Source of the DNA: Cynocephalus volans
Taxonomy: Eukaryota > Chordata > Mammalia > Dermoptera > Cynocephalidae
Length of the DNA: 64,000 nucleotides
Reading direction: 5' to 3'
Assembly (NCBI RefSeq): GCF_027409185.1
Contig: NC_084463.1
Span: 49,842,907 to 49,906,906 of the forward strand
Shown: positions 10,071 through 22,363 of the stretch, piece after piece
Numbering within the stretch: the stretch's first letter is position 1
Layout: the number at the start of each line of letters is the position of its first letter
The notes under the pieces: model-generated
Told to the model about the DNA's origin: nothing
The model's database searches: none
Seen by the model: only the letters and a program-made list of their open reading frames with translations
Program-made: the position numbers and the translations under genes

Positions 10071-12476
10071 ATAGGTGTGTTACATAAGATGCAGCTTCTT
10101 TGTACTCTACATGGTGGGAGAAAGAAAAATCACAGAAGACACATTGTGCCTTTGTAACAATTTATTAATTACTAAAAACATGATTATAAAGCTTACTTTA
10201 CAGGTCTAGGATCATTCTTGTTGCTAGTGATAAAAGTATGAATAAAGTCCTGCTCCTTTAAGGAGCTTACGATCTGGTATGAAGACATAAGTATAAACAC
10301 ATGCCTAAAATCTTATGTTACATGAACTAATTTAGACAAAAGTTCAATACAGACAGGGATAAGAAAGAAGGAGAAAATATTGTTCTGCTTTATATTCAGT
10401 TTGCTGTTCACTGAAATGACAAAAGATGTTTTAGCTCTTCCATGTGAACCATGTGTTCTCACGAATATGAGGTAGTAGCAAGAGTTAAGTCACAACAGCA
10501 CAAGGAACATACAATGCGCTAATGGAACTACACACAACACCGTGTCTAGGTAAATGATGCTGTGCTGAGATGACAGACAAATGCAATATTGAAGAAAGTG
10601 ATTATGGAGTGATTCTGCATTTAAATATTTGGCCCAATTTAAACAAGAGAACATTTTATTCACTAATTGTTGTTTTTTTAAAAAATTACTTACAAATGAA
10701 AAGCACATACAAAGGTATCCCAAAATGTATTTCTTACATGCGAAAGCATTGTTTGTGTCCACCTGCCCAAGACCAGCTCCGCAGGATTCGTTGGACCTGA
10801 ATAGGTGGTGTGGCTTCAGCGAGGAAAGAAAAGACACGGACCACGATGTCTAGTGCATCAGTGGACAACAACCATAAGAATCTTGCTTTATTTATATATT
10901 TTTTTACTTAACCTTTTACATGATGATTTATCTTTTAATCAAAACATTTCTTGTTTTGTTTCTATTGAAAAAGAAAGGTCAAAAAGTTCCAAGTCACTCA
11001 TGCTGTGACACAAACATCTACTCATGCATCAACAGTTCACCCCAAAGCCTGTGGCTTGTGGCCAGGAAACTATACAATAGCAGCATGCTTGGCTTTAAAG
11101 AGCGTCACACTTTTAGTTTAAACTATAATTCTTTACATTTTTAACTTACAATTTAACCCTTTTTTAATCTTACACTTACTATACTTGATTTTAATAACAT
11201 TGATTAGTTATGTTTGACAATTTAATATTGCTTATACTCTATATTGATCATTTTAATTTATAAACAAAATCACAATGTTTATACCTTTTATTTCCCTGCC
11301 ACTAGACTCTGGGAACAGCACAGGGGACAAAGTGAAAATTTAAATGATCCTACTCAAACTAACAAAAACACACTATATCATTCTTATTGTTACCAAGGAA
11401 AGAACATGTTCTTGGTAAATCAAGTGAAATGGTGCGAGTGGGGAGAAACAAAGAAATCTGTAACTGGTTGATGATCATATAATTGTAAACACCAGAGCAC
11501 TCGGACCCACCAAGTCCCTGTTGGATGTGGACAGAAATCCAACACAATAACTTCATTCCACATGTACAAGAGCATGGGTCCATGCATACATCACTAACAA
11601 AAAAGATTAATAACAAAATTAAACTGATCAACCCATACCGGGAACATGCATCAAAAACACCTTTAGTAGTGACAATGCCCTTTAAATAAATCAGTTAATT
11701 TTGATGTATTTTAACATGTCCTTTGAGAAACTCCAGGGAATTTCCCAAAGCCATACTAAGCCAAAAGGTTAGGCTGTTTAATTCTGGAAAGCCTTGTCAA
11801 GCAACCAAAGGTGAACAAACAAGAAATTCCATGGAGCCGTGCCACACACATGGGACCCCCTTGTAGCCTGCAGGATGGCTCTCGACAGCCACTACAAGGT
11901 AAACCCTGACACTTTCCAAACCAAGGGTATAAATAATGAGTCACTATAAGAACAGGTAAGTTATATTACTAGATTTGCATTTTAACATTCATCCACTAGA
12001 AGGAGAATGGGAAAAGGCAAGGGAGACTCAGAGGGGAAGAAAACAGGGTAAGAGATGACCACATACATCAGGACACAGAGCAGCAAACATAGAGAAGTGG
12101 GAAGTAATCCTATAAAAGGGAACAAATAACAAAAAACCAAAAAGCAGAAACAGAATGTGGTAGAAATTTGTTCTGCAGAGGGTAAAAAGAAGAGTTTTAG
12201 TCCAAGGCTATGGCAACTACTTAAGCACTGGCACTGTAAAGTGAAATTTGGAAAATAAGAGAAAAATATAATGAGCAGAAGTGACACAGACTCAGACACT
12301 TTACATTTGAAATCTCTGTGGAAATGTCCAAATAGCAATTGGATATATGATTCCAGGGTTCAGGAGATAGATCTGAAGGTAAAGATTTGGAAACCTGGAG
12401 ATAAAGATTTGGAAAATATCAGAATTTCAGTGGAACCCGAAGCTGCCATCAGAGTGAATGAACCTAAGAGACTGAA

Positions 12477-12552
<76 letters not shown>

Positions 12553-13344
12553 TAATTCTTTGATTATCAAAGACATCATGAAGGGACTTTTAGAAATATA
12601 TTTTAGGTTTCTATTTTTCCACATAAGAAGCTTGGAAGTCACCATTCCATCCCAACAACAACTAAAAAGTTGAAGAGCCTGAAAAACCAACAACTGTTCT
12701 TAGATCTGTGAAAGGGAAGGACACAGGGCAAACCACTGTCCCCAATTAGAGAGGAAGACAGGAAAATATCCATAGTCACAGCTTACACGAGAAGACTTAG
12801 TAGTGGGAACCACCATGAGAACCAGTGCTGGATCAGGACAACCTGAATTGTGAGTGACACATTGCTGGAGGCTCAGTGCAAACTACTCAGAGTTAAAAAC
12901 TCCAGGGGAACCCAGTCATAAATGGGCCACCAAAATACTGTGCAATTCACCTCCAAGAACTCCACCAAGTTTCTAAAGGAAATACTAAAGAAAATTTCCC
13001 CCCTGCTTCCACCTGTGAGACGGGAAGAGGCAAACTCTTTTGAAATATGCCAGAACACTCTGTTCTTCTCAATAAGGCTTCAAGAAAAACTACTTCACGA
13101 GAGCCGAACCTGTTGTACTATTATCAGAGCCTACTCAACCTGGGTAAAGGGAAATAACTAACTCCAGCCCTCTCTAGCCTTCCACAGGGAAGAAGGGAAA
13201 TATCCAATTCTGGCCCACTCCAGACATCTTGTCCCATGTAAGGAAAAAGAAAAAAACCAATGGAAAAACACTTATAAAGTTGACAGATCAAAGACAGAGG
13301 CTCATTAAGAGAATGAGACAATGATAGAAGTATAAAACATTTCT
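10071..13344. other. KRAB-gene intron, mostly unassigned
   Basis: The stretch is AT-rich with short frames only. The frame at 10837-10490 (minus, 115 codons) has no recognised domain and is overlapped by open frames on the other strand. Around 12.3 kb there is text resembling a common old interspersed repeat ('AATTGGATATATGATTCC', 'GGTTCAGGAGATAGATCTGA'), which I could not name. A (CA)n tract at 12482 is listed separately. Confidence 0.35.
12482..12551. repeat. (CA)n microsatellite
   Basis: A pure CA run of about 35 units, long enough to be polymorphic. It creates spurious THTHTH and VCVCVC open frames. Confidence 0.99.
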
Positions 13345-13770
13345 GCTATGGTCTTAATGTATCCCCCCCAAATCGACATTTTTAAACATTAACATAATTA
13401 ACATTATTAAACATATTAAACATTGTGTCCCCCAAAAATTAACTTTATAAATGTTGAAACTTAATTCCCAATGCACTGGATTTATGAGGTGGACCCTTTG
13501 GGAGGAGATTAAGCCATGAGGATCAAGTCCTCAGAGAGGAATCAGTGATCTGATAAAAAAGACCAAAGAAAGCCTCTTTGCCCCTTTCACCATGGAAGGA
13601 CATAAAGCAGGTGCCATGCACAAGGAATGGGTCCTCACCACACAGTGAATCTACTACAGCCTAGATCATGAACTTGCCAGCCTCTAAAAGTAGAAGCAAT
13701 ATGTTTCTGTTGTTGATACATTGCTCACTCTAAGGAATACTGTTATAGCCTCCAAAACAAGCTAATACAG
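13345..13770 (+). mobile_element. MaLR-type LTR (MLT1-like)
   Basis: The order 'GCTATGGTCTTAATGTATCC', 'TGTCCCCCAAAAATTAA', 'GATTTATGAGGTGGACCC', 'CTCTTTGCCCCTTTCACCAT' and 'TACTGTTATAGCCTCCAAAA' followed by 'CAAGCTAATACAG' is that of an ERVL-MaLR LTR in plus orientation. A short duplicated AT-rich segment (ACATTAACATAATTAACATT) interrupts the 5' part. The element is non-coding and old. Confidence 0.7.
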
Positions 13771-16412
13771 CTTCCCCTTCTGCACACCTTATGAACACAT
13801 TACTGAAGATACATTACAGCACTTCCTTTCCATAGCACATCATGTCTGGCTATTAAAAAAAATTACAAGGCATTCTAAAGCACGAGAAGCATAACTTGAA
13901 GTGATGCATAAAAACAACAGATGGATAAGATGTTGAAATCATCAGGGAATATTATGTTAAGAGCATAAATGGATAAAGCAGACAACATTCAGCAACAGAT
14001 GTGCAATGTAAGCAGAGAGAAAAAGTCCTAATAAAGAGCCAGAAAGAAATACTACAGATCAAAAACACTGTAACGGAAGTAAAAAATGTTTTTCATTGAT
14101 TTATTAGTAGACTAGACACAGCCAAGAGAAAAAAAAAAAAAAAAACCCTGGGCTTGAAGACATGTCAAGAGAAACTTGAAAAACTGAAAAGCCAAAAGCA
14201 AACAACAACAACAATAAAACCACTCAAAAAATAAAACAGACAAAAAATAAATAAATAAAGATGAAAAGATCACAACATAATATTCAAAGACTATGGAAAA
14301 ACTATGAAAGATATAACATATAGTAATGAGAATAACAGAAGAAAGGGAGAAAAAAATATACTTGAAACAATAATGTCTGAGATCTTCCACAAATTAATGT
14401 CAGACACTAAATAAAAGACCCAGGGAGGAAAGATAACACCAAACAGGATAAAGGCCAAAAATCTATATCTAGGAATATAATTTTCAAAATACAGACAATC
14501 AAAAATAAAGAAAAATCTGAAACAAGCCAAAAGTGGGAAAAAGTCTTACCCAGAAAGTAACAGAAGAATTACATCCACCATCTCCTCAAAAAGCATGCAA
14601 GCAAGAAGAGAGTGGAGTCAAATATTCAGTGTTGGGGGAAGAAACCCATCAAACTAGATCAGAAAATAGAGTGGGATTTAACAAAACAACTCTAAATAAC
14701 ACATGGGTCAAAAAAAAATCTCAAGAGAAATTTAAGAGAATTTTTAACTAAATAAAAATGAAAACTCAACTTATCAAAATTTGTGAAATACAAGAAAAGC
14801 AGTTCATTAAAAAAGTTTATGGCATTGAATTCATATATTTAAAAAGAAACATCTAAAATTAACAATGTAAGTTTCTACCATTGGAAACTAGAAATAAAAG
14901 GAGCAAACTAAATCAAAAGAAAACAGGATAAAATAATTAAGAATTAGAGCAGAAATAAATAATATTGAAAACAGGAAATCAACAGAGAAAACCAACAACA
15001 ACAAAAAATCTGGTTTTCTAAAAAGATCAGTAAAATTTATAAGGCTATATCCAGGCTAACTAAAAAGATAAGGACACAGCGCAGAAATTACTAACATTAG
15101 CAGTACCAGGATATTACTACAGATCCTGTGGACATTAAAGAAATAATAACTACTATGAACACCTCTCTGGGCACACATTTGATAACACAGATGAAATGGA
15201 TCAATTCCTCAAAAGAAACGTCCAAACACACACAAGAAATACACATTTGAATAGGCTCACATAATGAAAATTGAGTGAATAAATAATAACCTTCAAAAGA
15301 AAAAGCACTTGGCCCAGATGTTTTCACTGGTGAATTCAACCACATATTTAAGGAAGAAATTACACCAATTTCCTATAATATATTTTAGAGAACAGAAAAT
15401 GACATACTTCTCAACTTATTCTATGAGGACATCACTGCCACAATACCAAAACCAGACAAAGATATGACAGGAATAGAAAACTACAAACCATTATCTCTCT
15501 CATAAACATACATGCAAAAATCCTCAACAAAATATTAGCAAACCCAAGAATTATGCAACATAACAAAGTGGTATCTATTCCAAACACACAAGGCTGGGTT
15601 AATATTTGGACATAAATTAACTTAATCCATCATATCACAACACTAAAAAGGAAATATCACATGATCATAATAATAGATGCAGAAAAAGCATTTGAAAAAA
15701 TATAGCATCCAACATGAGAAAAAGAAAAAATCTTTAGTAAATGAGGAATAGAATCTTCTGCAATTAATAAGTAATTACAGCAAGACTGTAAGATGCAAAG
15801 TTAATATACAAAAGTCAATCACTTGCCTATAATACAGCAACAACCAAGTGGAATCTGAAATGAAAAACTAGCTACTTACATTAGCACCCAAACAATAAAA
15901 CAGTTTTAAATCATATAACTCATAAGAACTTAACATCCAGAATACAAAAAGAACTCTTACAACTAAACAACAAAAACACAAATAGCCTGATTAAACAATG
16001 AGCAAAGGACTTGAACAGGTACTTCTCCAAAGATGATATACAAATGTTTTCATAACGAGCAAATGGAAACATGCTTAATGTCACTGATCAACCGAGAAAT
16101 GCAAATCAAAACCAAAATAAAACATTACCACTTCACAACCAATAGAAAATAAAAAGTGTTTAGCAAAATCAGAATATTTGTACCTTGCTAGTGGGTCATC
16201 TTAAACAGTGCACCCACTATGGAAAATAGTACAATGGCTTCTGAAAAAAAAGAAAAAATAGAACTACCACATGACCCAAAAACCAACTGCTATGGATATA
16301 TACAAAATAACAGGATCTCAAAAAGATATCTGCACATCCATGTTCACAGCAGCATTATTCCCATAGCCAAGTAGTGAAAGCAACCCAAATGTCAATCCAT
16401 GAACAGACAGAT
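13771..16412 (+). mobile_element. LINE-1 body, degenerate ORF2
   Basis: Heavily decayed L1 sequence runs on the plus strand, including 'CAGATGTTTTCACTGGTGAA', 'ATTATCTCTCTCATAAACAT', 'AGAAAAAGCATTTGAAAAAA' and 'AATGCAAATCAAAACCA'. It is continued after a precise LTR insertion at 17146. Every frame has many stops. Confidence 0.8.
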
Positions 16413-17145
16413 TGTCGCCTCTAACCCAGGGTGACAGAGATGCAAAGGATTACTCAGAGCTCGTTTCTCCACAGCAGTGAGAGGCCCAGAAGGGGTTAAT
16501 TCCAGGAGACGACTTCTTCAAGAGAGAAGGAATTCCTGGGAAATAACCCCAAACTAGGTTTTGTCTCCATTTTTATTGTCCAGGCAAGAAAGTTACAGAA
16601 AAGAACACAGGTGAAAGTCATAGTGAAAACATACACAAACTGGCTACTTGACAATTTTCATTAAAGCAGGTGCAGCTTAAAAACATTTTAAGCAATTTAC
16701 CATCAAAGGAGTCATAAAACTAAGCTCTGTGACATACTAAAAAACAATGAGATAATCGTTATAGCAACACTTAGTTCCCTAGGAAACTTAAAGAAACAGC
16801 TGAAGGTGAAATGAGGAACAGCCACTAATTGGCAGAGTAGCCTTGACACTTTTAGCACACATATTTTCCCATCATTAGATTTAGCTGCACCAAGGACACC
16901 TGCCCTCAGAACAAGCACTTTTGCTGTGTTACAATTTTCATATCCACACCAGAGACTTTTTAGTCCTGTGAAAGTTTTCTGGTTTTTCCCAAGCTTAGCA
17001 TTTCTATGTGTAATACCACAAAGTTAGGCTATTCCCTAAACTACAGGGCAGTGGCCCTTCTAACACAAAGGACTGTGACCCTACTAGGCTAAAGGTTAAA
17101 GCCCTGTGAAATACATGTGTTTTATTAATGCTAGTACCCTCCACA
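16413..17145 (-). mobile_element. Solo LTR of an endogenous retrovirus inserted in L1
   Basis: A 733-bp block interrupts the L1 exactly where the L1 text splits: '...CCATGAACAGACAGAT' on one side and 'ATAGATAAACAAAATG...' on the other. The block starts TG (TGTCGCC) and ends CA (CTCCACA), the terminal dinucleotides of retroviral LTRs. The flanking hexamers ACAGAT and ATAGAT agree in five of six bases, fitting a 4-6 bp target duplication. Read on the minus strand, an AATAAA lies near 16573-16578 with about 160 bp remaining to the end, as expected for R-U5. No internal retroviral sequence is present. The family is not identified. Confidence 0.6.
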
Positions 17146-17540
17146 ATAGATAAACAAAATGTGGTATGTACATACAAAGGAATGTTATTCAGCCTTAAAC
17201 AGAAAGGAAATCTTGTCATATGCTACAACATGGAAGTTTGAGGACACTATGAAAAGTGACATGAGCCACTCACAAAATGAAAAATATTTTATGGGTCCAC
17301 TGATATGAGTAAAATTTTTAGAAAAACAAAGTAGAATGGTGGTTGTCAGGAGCTAAAAGGAGGAGGAATTTGAGAGTCAACATTTAATGGGTACAGAGTT
17401 TCAGTTTTCCAGGATAAAAGGTTCCGAATATCATATGCAAAACAGTATGAGTATACTTAACACCACATAAATGTTATGAAATGGTTAAGATGATAAATTT
17501 GATGTCATGTGTTTTTTTAACCAAAATTAAAATAAATTAT
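17146..17540 (+). mobile_element. LINE-1 3' end (continuation)
   Basis: This continues the L1 interrupted by the LTR: 'ATAGATAAACAAAATGTGGT', 'AATGTTATTCAGCCTTAAAC', 'GTGGTTGTCAGGAGC', and the typical end '...ATGGTTAAGATGATAAATTT'. Confidence 0.8.
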
Positions 17541-17559
17541 GTTTTTAAATTATTTTAAG

Positions 17560-17990
17560 GGCCAATAGATGAACCAAACTAAAATATTAACAAATATTTA
17601 ATCAACTGAAAATAAGTTAGGGAAGGAAAAGCAGAGGATCAAAAAGCAGATGAGACATACAGAAAATAAGTAGCAAAATGATCAATCTAAATCAAACCTT
17701 ATTATTAATTTGTTTAAATGAAATAGGACTAAACAGTTTCCATAAGGCAGACTGTCAGCTTTGATAGGAAAGTAAGATGCAAAAACACATTATCCACAGA
17801 GATACACTTTAAATACAAAGACACAGACTAAAAAAATGGAAAAAGATATGCTCCACAGACACTAATCAAAAAAGCTTAAGTGGAAATATTAATAGTAGCC
17901 AAAGGAAACTTCAAGGCAAAATATATCACCAGAAATAAAAAACACTTTCATAATAATAAAAGGATCATATGTAAGGATAACACAACAATT
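17560..17990 (+). mobile_element. LINE-1 fragment, start of ORF2
   Basis: The sequence around 17800-17970 corresponds to the early ORF2 (endonuclease) region of L1 ('GATACACTTTAAATACAAAG', 'GGAAACTTCAAGGCAAAATA'). It is diverged and frame-broken. It follows another L1 3' end directly, so it is a separate copy. Confidence 0.6.
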
Positions 17991-17994
17991 ATAA

Positions 17995-18240
17995 ATGTGG
18001 CTGTGCCTAAACACACAGCCTCAAAGTAAAATCTTGTGTTGCTTAACAACTGAAATATGTTTCAAGCAATGCATTATTAGGCAATTTTGTCATAGTGTGC
18101 ACATCACAGAGTGTACTTACACAAACCTGGATAATATAAATTACTACACACCTAAGCTGTATGTTATAGAGTACTGTTTTGATCACTGTCATATTTATGG
18201 TCTGTTGTTGACTGAAACACCATTATGTGACACATGACTA
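17995..18240. mobile_element. Non-autonomous DNA transposon (MER-type)
   Basis: The sequence 'GTTGCTTAACAACTGAAATA', 'CACAGAGTGTACTTACACAA' and 'TTGTTGACTGAAACACCATT' followed by 'ATGTGACACATGACTA' matches a widespread mammalian DNA-transposon relic. Its ends are inverted repeats of the TTGCTTAACGA...CGTTATGCG type. I do not name the family. It splits L1 sequence. Confidence 0.5.
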
Positions 18241-19510
18241 CCTGAAACAAAAAACAACAGAACTAAAGTGGGAAATTATAAATAGAGAATTAATACTCCT
18301 CTCTCAGTAACAGATGGGACAACCAAATAAAAAATAAGAAATTTAGATTAGTTTCTAAATAAATGAATAAAAATAATCTCATATTTTATGTTATGATACC
18401 AAACTATGATTGTGAATTTAAAACGTTTGGTTAAGAAAGAACACAGATTCTGTATAACATTGGGGTTGGCAATAATTGATTCAATATGGTACCAAAAGCT
18501 TAAACAACAACAACAACAACAAAAAAGATAAGTTGAACTGTATAAAATTAAAATATTTTCTGCATTAAATGACACTATCTACAGGGTGAAAAGGCAACCT
18601 GCTAAATCTGGGAGAATATTTGCAAAGCATGTATCTCATAAGAGATTAATATCTGGGAAAAAATGTATATATAAACCCTACAACTCAAAAAAAATGGACA
18701 GAAAAAGATACACAAATTGCTGATAAACACATGGAAAGATAGTCAACATCACTAGTCCTTAGAGAAATGCATATCAAAATGACAATAAAGTATCACATTA
18801 CACCTATTACAATGGCCATCACAAAAAAACAACAAAAAACAGCAGGGTTGGCAAGGATGTGGAAATTGCAATCCTGAAGCATTACTGGTGAGAATATAAA
18901 GTGTGGAAGATGCTATGGAGATTCCTGAAAAAAACTAAACATAGAATTATCATAGGATCCTTCAACTCCACTGCTAGGCATAACCCAAATTACGTGAAAG
19001 CAAGAACTAAAACAAACATTGGTACATGTACGTTCATAGCAGCATTATTCACAATGGCCAAAAGGTGGAAGCAACCCAAGTGTCCACTGAAGGAGGAATG
19101 GATGAACAAAATGTTCTCGATACAAAGAACAGAATATTATGGAGCTTTAAAAAGTAAAATTAATTTTCATTACAATATGGATGAATCTTGAAGATGTTAT
19201 ATTGCATGAAATAAGCGAGTCACAAGATGACAAACATTGTAAGATGCCACTTTACGTGAGGCTCCTAGAGTAGACAAATTCACAGAGATAGAAAGTGGAA
19301 TAACGTTTGCCACGTCCCAGAGTTGAGGGGAATAGGAGTTTAGTGTTTGATGAGTAGAGAGTTTCATTTGGGGAAAATGAAAAATATCTGTCGATGGATG
19401 GTGGTGATGGTTGCAAATTAATGTGAACATACTTAATGCCACTGAACTGTAACCTTAAAAATGATTAAAGGGTCAAATTTTATGTTATGTATAATTTATC
19501 ACAAAAAGTC
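18241..19510 (+). mobile_element. LINE-1 3' half
   Basis: ORF2 C-terminal and 3' untranslated text can be followed: 'TTGCAAAGCATGTATCTCAT', 'AGAAATGCATATCAAAATGA', 'AGCAGCATTATTCACAATGG', 'GGTGATGGTTGCAAATTAAT' and 'CACTGAACTGTAACCTTAAA'. A frame of 96 codons (18901-19191) is a remnant of L1 ORF2 only. Confidence 0.85.
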
Positions 19511-20120
19511 TGTTTTTAACCAACTATTAACCACAGTTTTAATGCATAATTGATGCATACATTTATATTACCCTACTAATTTTTAAGTGATTAGCTGAAA
19601 TAACAGAATTAAATATAATCTTTAGAGTTTGAAAACATGAAAAGCCATTTTTGAGATAGAAACCTATAATTCTGTATAAGTACAAACTACTGCTAAAATT
19701 ACTGAAGTACACAGCAAAAGGTACAAAAGATTAGAACATGTGCTATTTTTATTCTTTGCATGTTTTTCTCTTGACTCTCATTCAAAGGCATCCCAGTAAC
19801 TCCTATGACTGTCACTTGTCAGTAGCACAGCTCAGGAGGCACAGAATCTCATCACTGAGCAAACACGTCCTTCAGGTTCTGCCAACAGTGACATTTCTAA
19901 TGTTAAAAAAGAAAATTATTGTATCCATTTTTGAGTACCAAAAGTTCCTACCCTTCTAAGGGCACTGCATGTAGCCATTAGAATAAACATTTAAAAACAC
20001 AGAAACAAAAGTAGCAGGATGTGATGCCAGATGAGACAGCAACTGAGAGAGAGGGAGGAGACCAGGAATAATCCCCTGTTGGTGGTTTGGATCAAGGCTA
20101 GCAGGTAGTAATACTATATA
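19511..20120. other. Unassigned AT-rich intron sequence
   Basis: No gene or repeat is recognised. The 19.74-19.96 kb part is less AT-rich and could be old unique sequence. Confidence 0.3.
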
Positions 20121-20195
20121 TGAGGGTGCTTCATAAAGTTCCTCGGAAAATAGAACTAAAAGATAATCTTTCCGTGAAACTTTTGAAGTACCTTT
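20121..20195. mobile_element. Short inverted-repeat transposon (MITE)
   Basis: About 75 bp with imperfect terminal inverted repeats: GAGGGTGCTTCATAAAGTTC at one end and, in reverse complement, AAGGTACTTCAAAAGTTTC at the other, around an AAAAGATAATC centre. The size and hairpin layout resemble MADE1/mariner-derived MITEs. A second copy lies at 48421-48490 in the opposite orientation. Confidence 0.55.
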
Positions 20196-20199
20196 CTTA

Positions 20200-20645
20200 T
20201 ACAGGAAGAACGGTGCATGTGTTTTCATTGTGGATCTGTTGAACTTGAGATGACGAGCAGCTCAGGTCACACAGTAACTTGGTGGCCCATAGTCAAGCGT
20301 TCAGTTTCTACTAAGGCCCAGTAGCAGGCCAAGAGCTGTTTCTCAAAAGGAAAGTCGTTATCTGCAGATGATGGCAGGGCCTTGCTCCAAAATCCTAAGG
20401 GTCTCCGCTATGATTCACCTATAGGGGCCTGCCAAAGGCTCCGTACTGCATCCTTATCTGCCACTGCCACTTCAAGGACCATTATGTCTGCTGGATCATA
20501 TGGCCCAAGGGGCAGAGCAGCCTGCACAGCAGCCTGGACCTGTTTCAGAGCCTTCTCCTGCTCTGAGACCCAATCAAAACTAGCAGCCTTTCAGGTCACT
20601 CGGTAGAGGGCCGGATAAAATCCCCAAGTGAGGATGTGTTGTCCC
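20200..20645 (-). pseudogene. Endogenous retrovirus pol fragment (class III-like)
   Basis: In minus orientation this stretch reads as a decayed part of an endogenous retroviral pol gene, around the connection between reverse transcriptase and RNase H. The recognisable region is about 145 codons and contains stop codons and no active-site context. It is a fossil with no coding capacity. It abuts an MST-type LTR in the opposite orientation, so the two are not parts of one simple provirus. Confidence 0.6.
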
Positions 20646-20647
20646 TG

Positions 20648-21040
20648 CCAAAACTCATGTGGAAATTTGATCTCCAATGTGGCAGTGTTGGAAACTGATG
20701 GAGTCATGGGGGCAGATCCCTCATGAATGGATTAATGCTCTTCCAGGGAGAAGGGAGATTAATGAGTGAGTTCTTGCTCAATCAGTTCCCGGATTAGTTC
20801 CCGCAAGAGCTCGTTGCTTAAAAAGACCCTAGCACCTTCTCTCTCTCTCTCACTTCCTCTCGCCATGTGATCTGCTTGTACCCGCCAGCTGCCTGGCACT
20901 TTCTGCCATGAATAGAAGCAGTCTGAGGCCCATGACAGATGCAGCTGTCCCAGAATCGGAAGCCTAATAAACCTCTCTTCTTTATAAATTGCCCAGTCTC
21001 AGGTAATTCTGTTATAGCAACAGAAAACGGACTAATACAC
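20648..21040 (+). mobile_element. MST-type MaLR LTR
   Basis: The element shows 'CAAAACTCATGTGGAAATTT', 'CCAATGTGGCAGTGTTGG', 'CATGGGGGCAGATCCCTCAT', 'CGCCATGTGATCTGC', 'AATAAACCTCTCTTCTTTAT' and the end 'AACGGACTAATACAC'. This is the standard order of an ERVL-MaLR MST LTR, including its poly(A) signal. It is close to full length. Confidence 0.85.
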
Positions 21041-21325
21041 TAACAAAGAAGTATTTCCAGGACATCACGGATAGTAATTTCAAATATGGCAGAAGATTCA
21101 AATAAAATAAAGCAAATAAGCAGTCTTTGGATTGGACACCGATTTAAGTTACTGGTGAACTTCGGAAGAACTGAACTAAGACTACATTGAGTTGGGTAAA
21201 GTGCAAATTAGCAATGAAAATACTCATGAGAAAGTATAACATTTGGATTGGCTGTGGTACAGCCTGCATATACAGACCAGCTGAGAGAAATGTATGCAGT
21301 TATTTAAGAAACTGTAGAAGGGCTG

Positions 21326-21415
21326 GCAAGTTAGCTCAGCTAGTTAGAGCTCAGTGTTATACCAAGGTCAAGGGTTCGAATCTCCCTATAGTCCTCCCCA
21401 CCCCCCAAAAAAACC
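21326..21415 (+). mobile_element. tRNA-Ile-like SINE fragment
   Basis: The copy reads GGGCTGGCAAGTTAGCTCAG, then TTAGAGCTCAGTGTTATACC and AAGGTCAAGGGTTCGAATC, followed by an A-rich tail. The A-box and B-box are recognisable and the body resembles tRNA-Ile. The 3' half of the cloverleaf is degenerate, so it is a SINE and not a working tRNA gene. Confidence 0.75.
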
Positions 21416-21679
21416 TGCAGTAGATTCTATCCTCCACACATTCTAGGTTTTATCCATGAAACAGGTGGGGACTTGCAAGGGCTGTTTGGGACCACAGTAT
21501 TTTACTAATTCCAGAAAAACCTTACTAACTGATTTGTGCTTTAGTACTAGGTAACCATTACTACTGCAGAACCCTGTTAATTTCCAGGTCAGTAGTAAAA
21601 CACTGTCCATTACATCACCTATGTGACCAATAAAGACTTTGCTTCAGACTTCATATCCTATGAGAATTTAGCATGTTCT

Positions 21680-21863
21680 GTCTTAGTCCATTTTCATGTT
21701 GTTATAACAGAATATCCGAGACTGTGTAATATATAAAGAACAGAGGTTTATTTGGCTTATGATTCTGGGACAGCTGCATCAGGTACGGTCCTCGGGCTGC
21801 TTCTACTCATGGCAGAAAGTGGCAGGCAGCCAGCAGGTACAAGCAGATCAAATGGTGAGAGGA

Positions 21864-21902
<39 letters not shown>

Positions 21903-22102
21903 GTGCCAGGGTCTTTTAAACAACCAGCTCTCATGGGACGTAACAGAGTGAGATTTCACTCAGGCCCTCCGCCACCAGGAAGAGCATTAATACTTTCTTG
22001 AAGGATCAGCCCCCAATTACTCAAACAGCTCCCAACACTGCCACATTGGGGATCAGATTTCCACATGAGTTTTGGTGGGGAAAACACATCCAAACTCTAT
22101 CA
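21680..22102 (-). mobile_element. MST-type MaLR LTR with (GA)n
   Basis: This is the reverse complement of the same LTR family as at 20648: 'CTTAGTCCATTTTCATG', 'GAGGTTTATTTGGCTTATGA', 'CCACATTGGGGATCAGATTT'. A (GA)n run at about 21866-21899 lies at the position of the usual GAGA-rich part. Confidence 0.85.
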
Positions 22103-22363
22103 TTCTCCTCTTAGGGTCTATTCCAATCATGTAATAAATGTGTCTTTTTGCTATGGTATCAGAATAACCAGAGACCAATTTGCATTCAACTTAGATGGCA
22201 GTAAGGCCTTGTAACCTGCCTTTATCAACATGTCAACTTTATCCTGCTTATGTGTATTTCTCTGTTGCGGAATTTTGTTTACATTTCTGCATTTTTAATT
22301 AAACTCCTAAAAAGCCCCTAAAATAAAATGTAAAACAAGCTGAGGAATAAATAAACAACTTAC

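Noticed and set aside
12360..12693. THTHTH and VCVCVC open frames
   Set aside because: By-products of the CA microsatellite at 12482. The same holds for the frames around 55990.
21326..21415. Possible functional tRNA-Ile gene
   Set aside because: The internal promoter boxes are present, but the acceptor stem and 3' half do not pair and an A-rich tail follows. It is a SINE.
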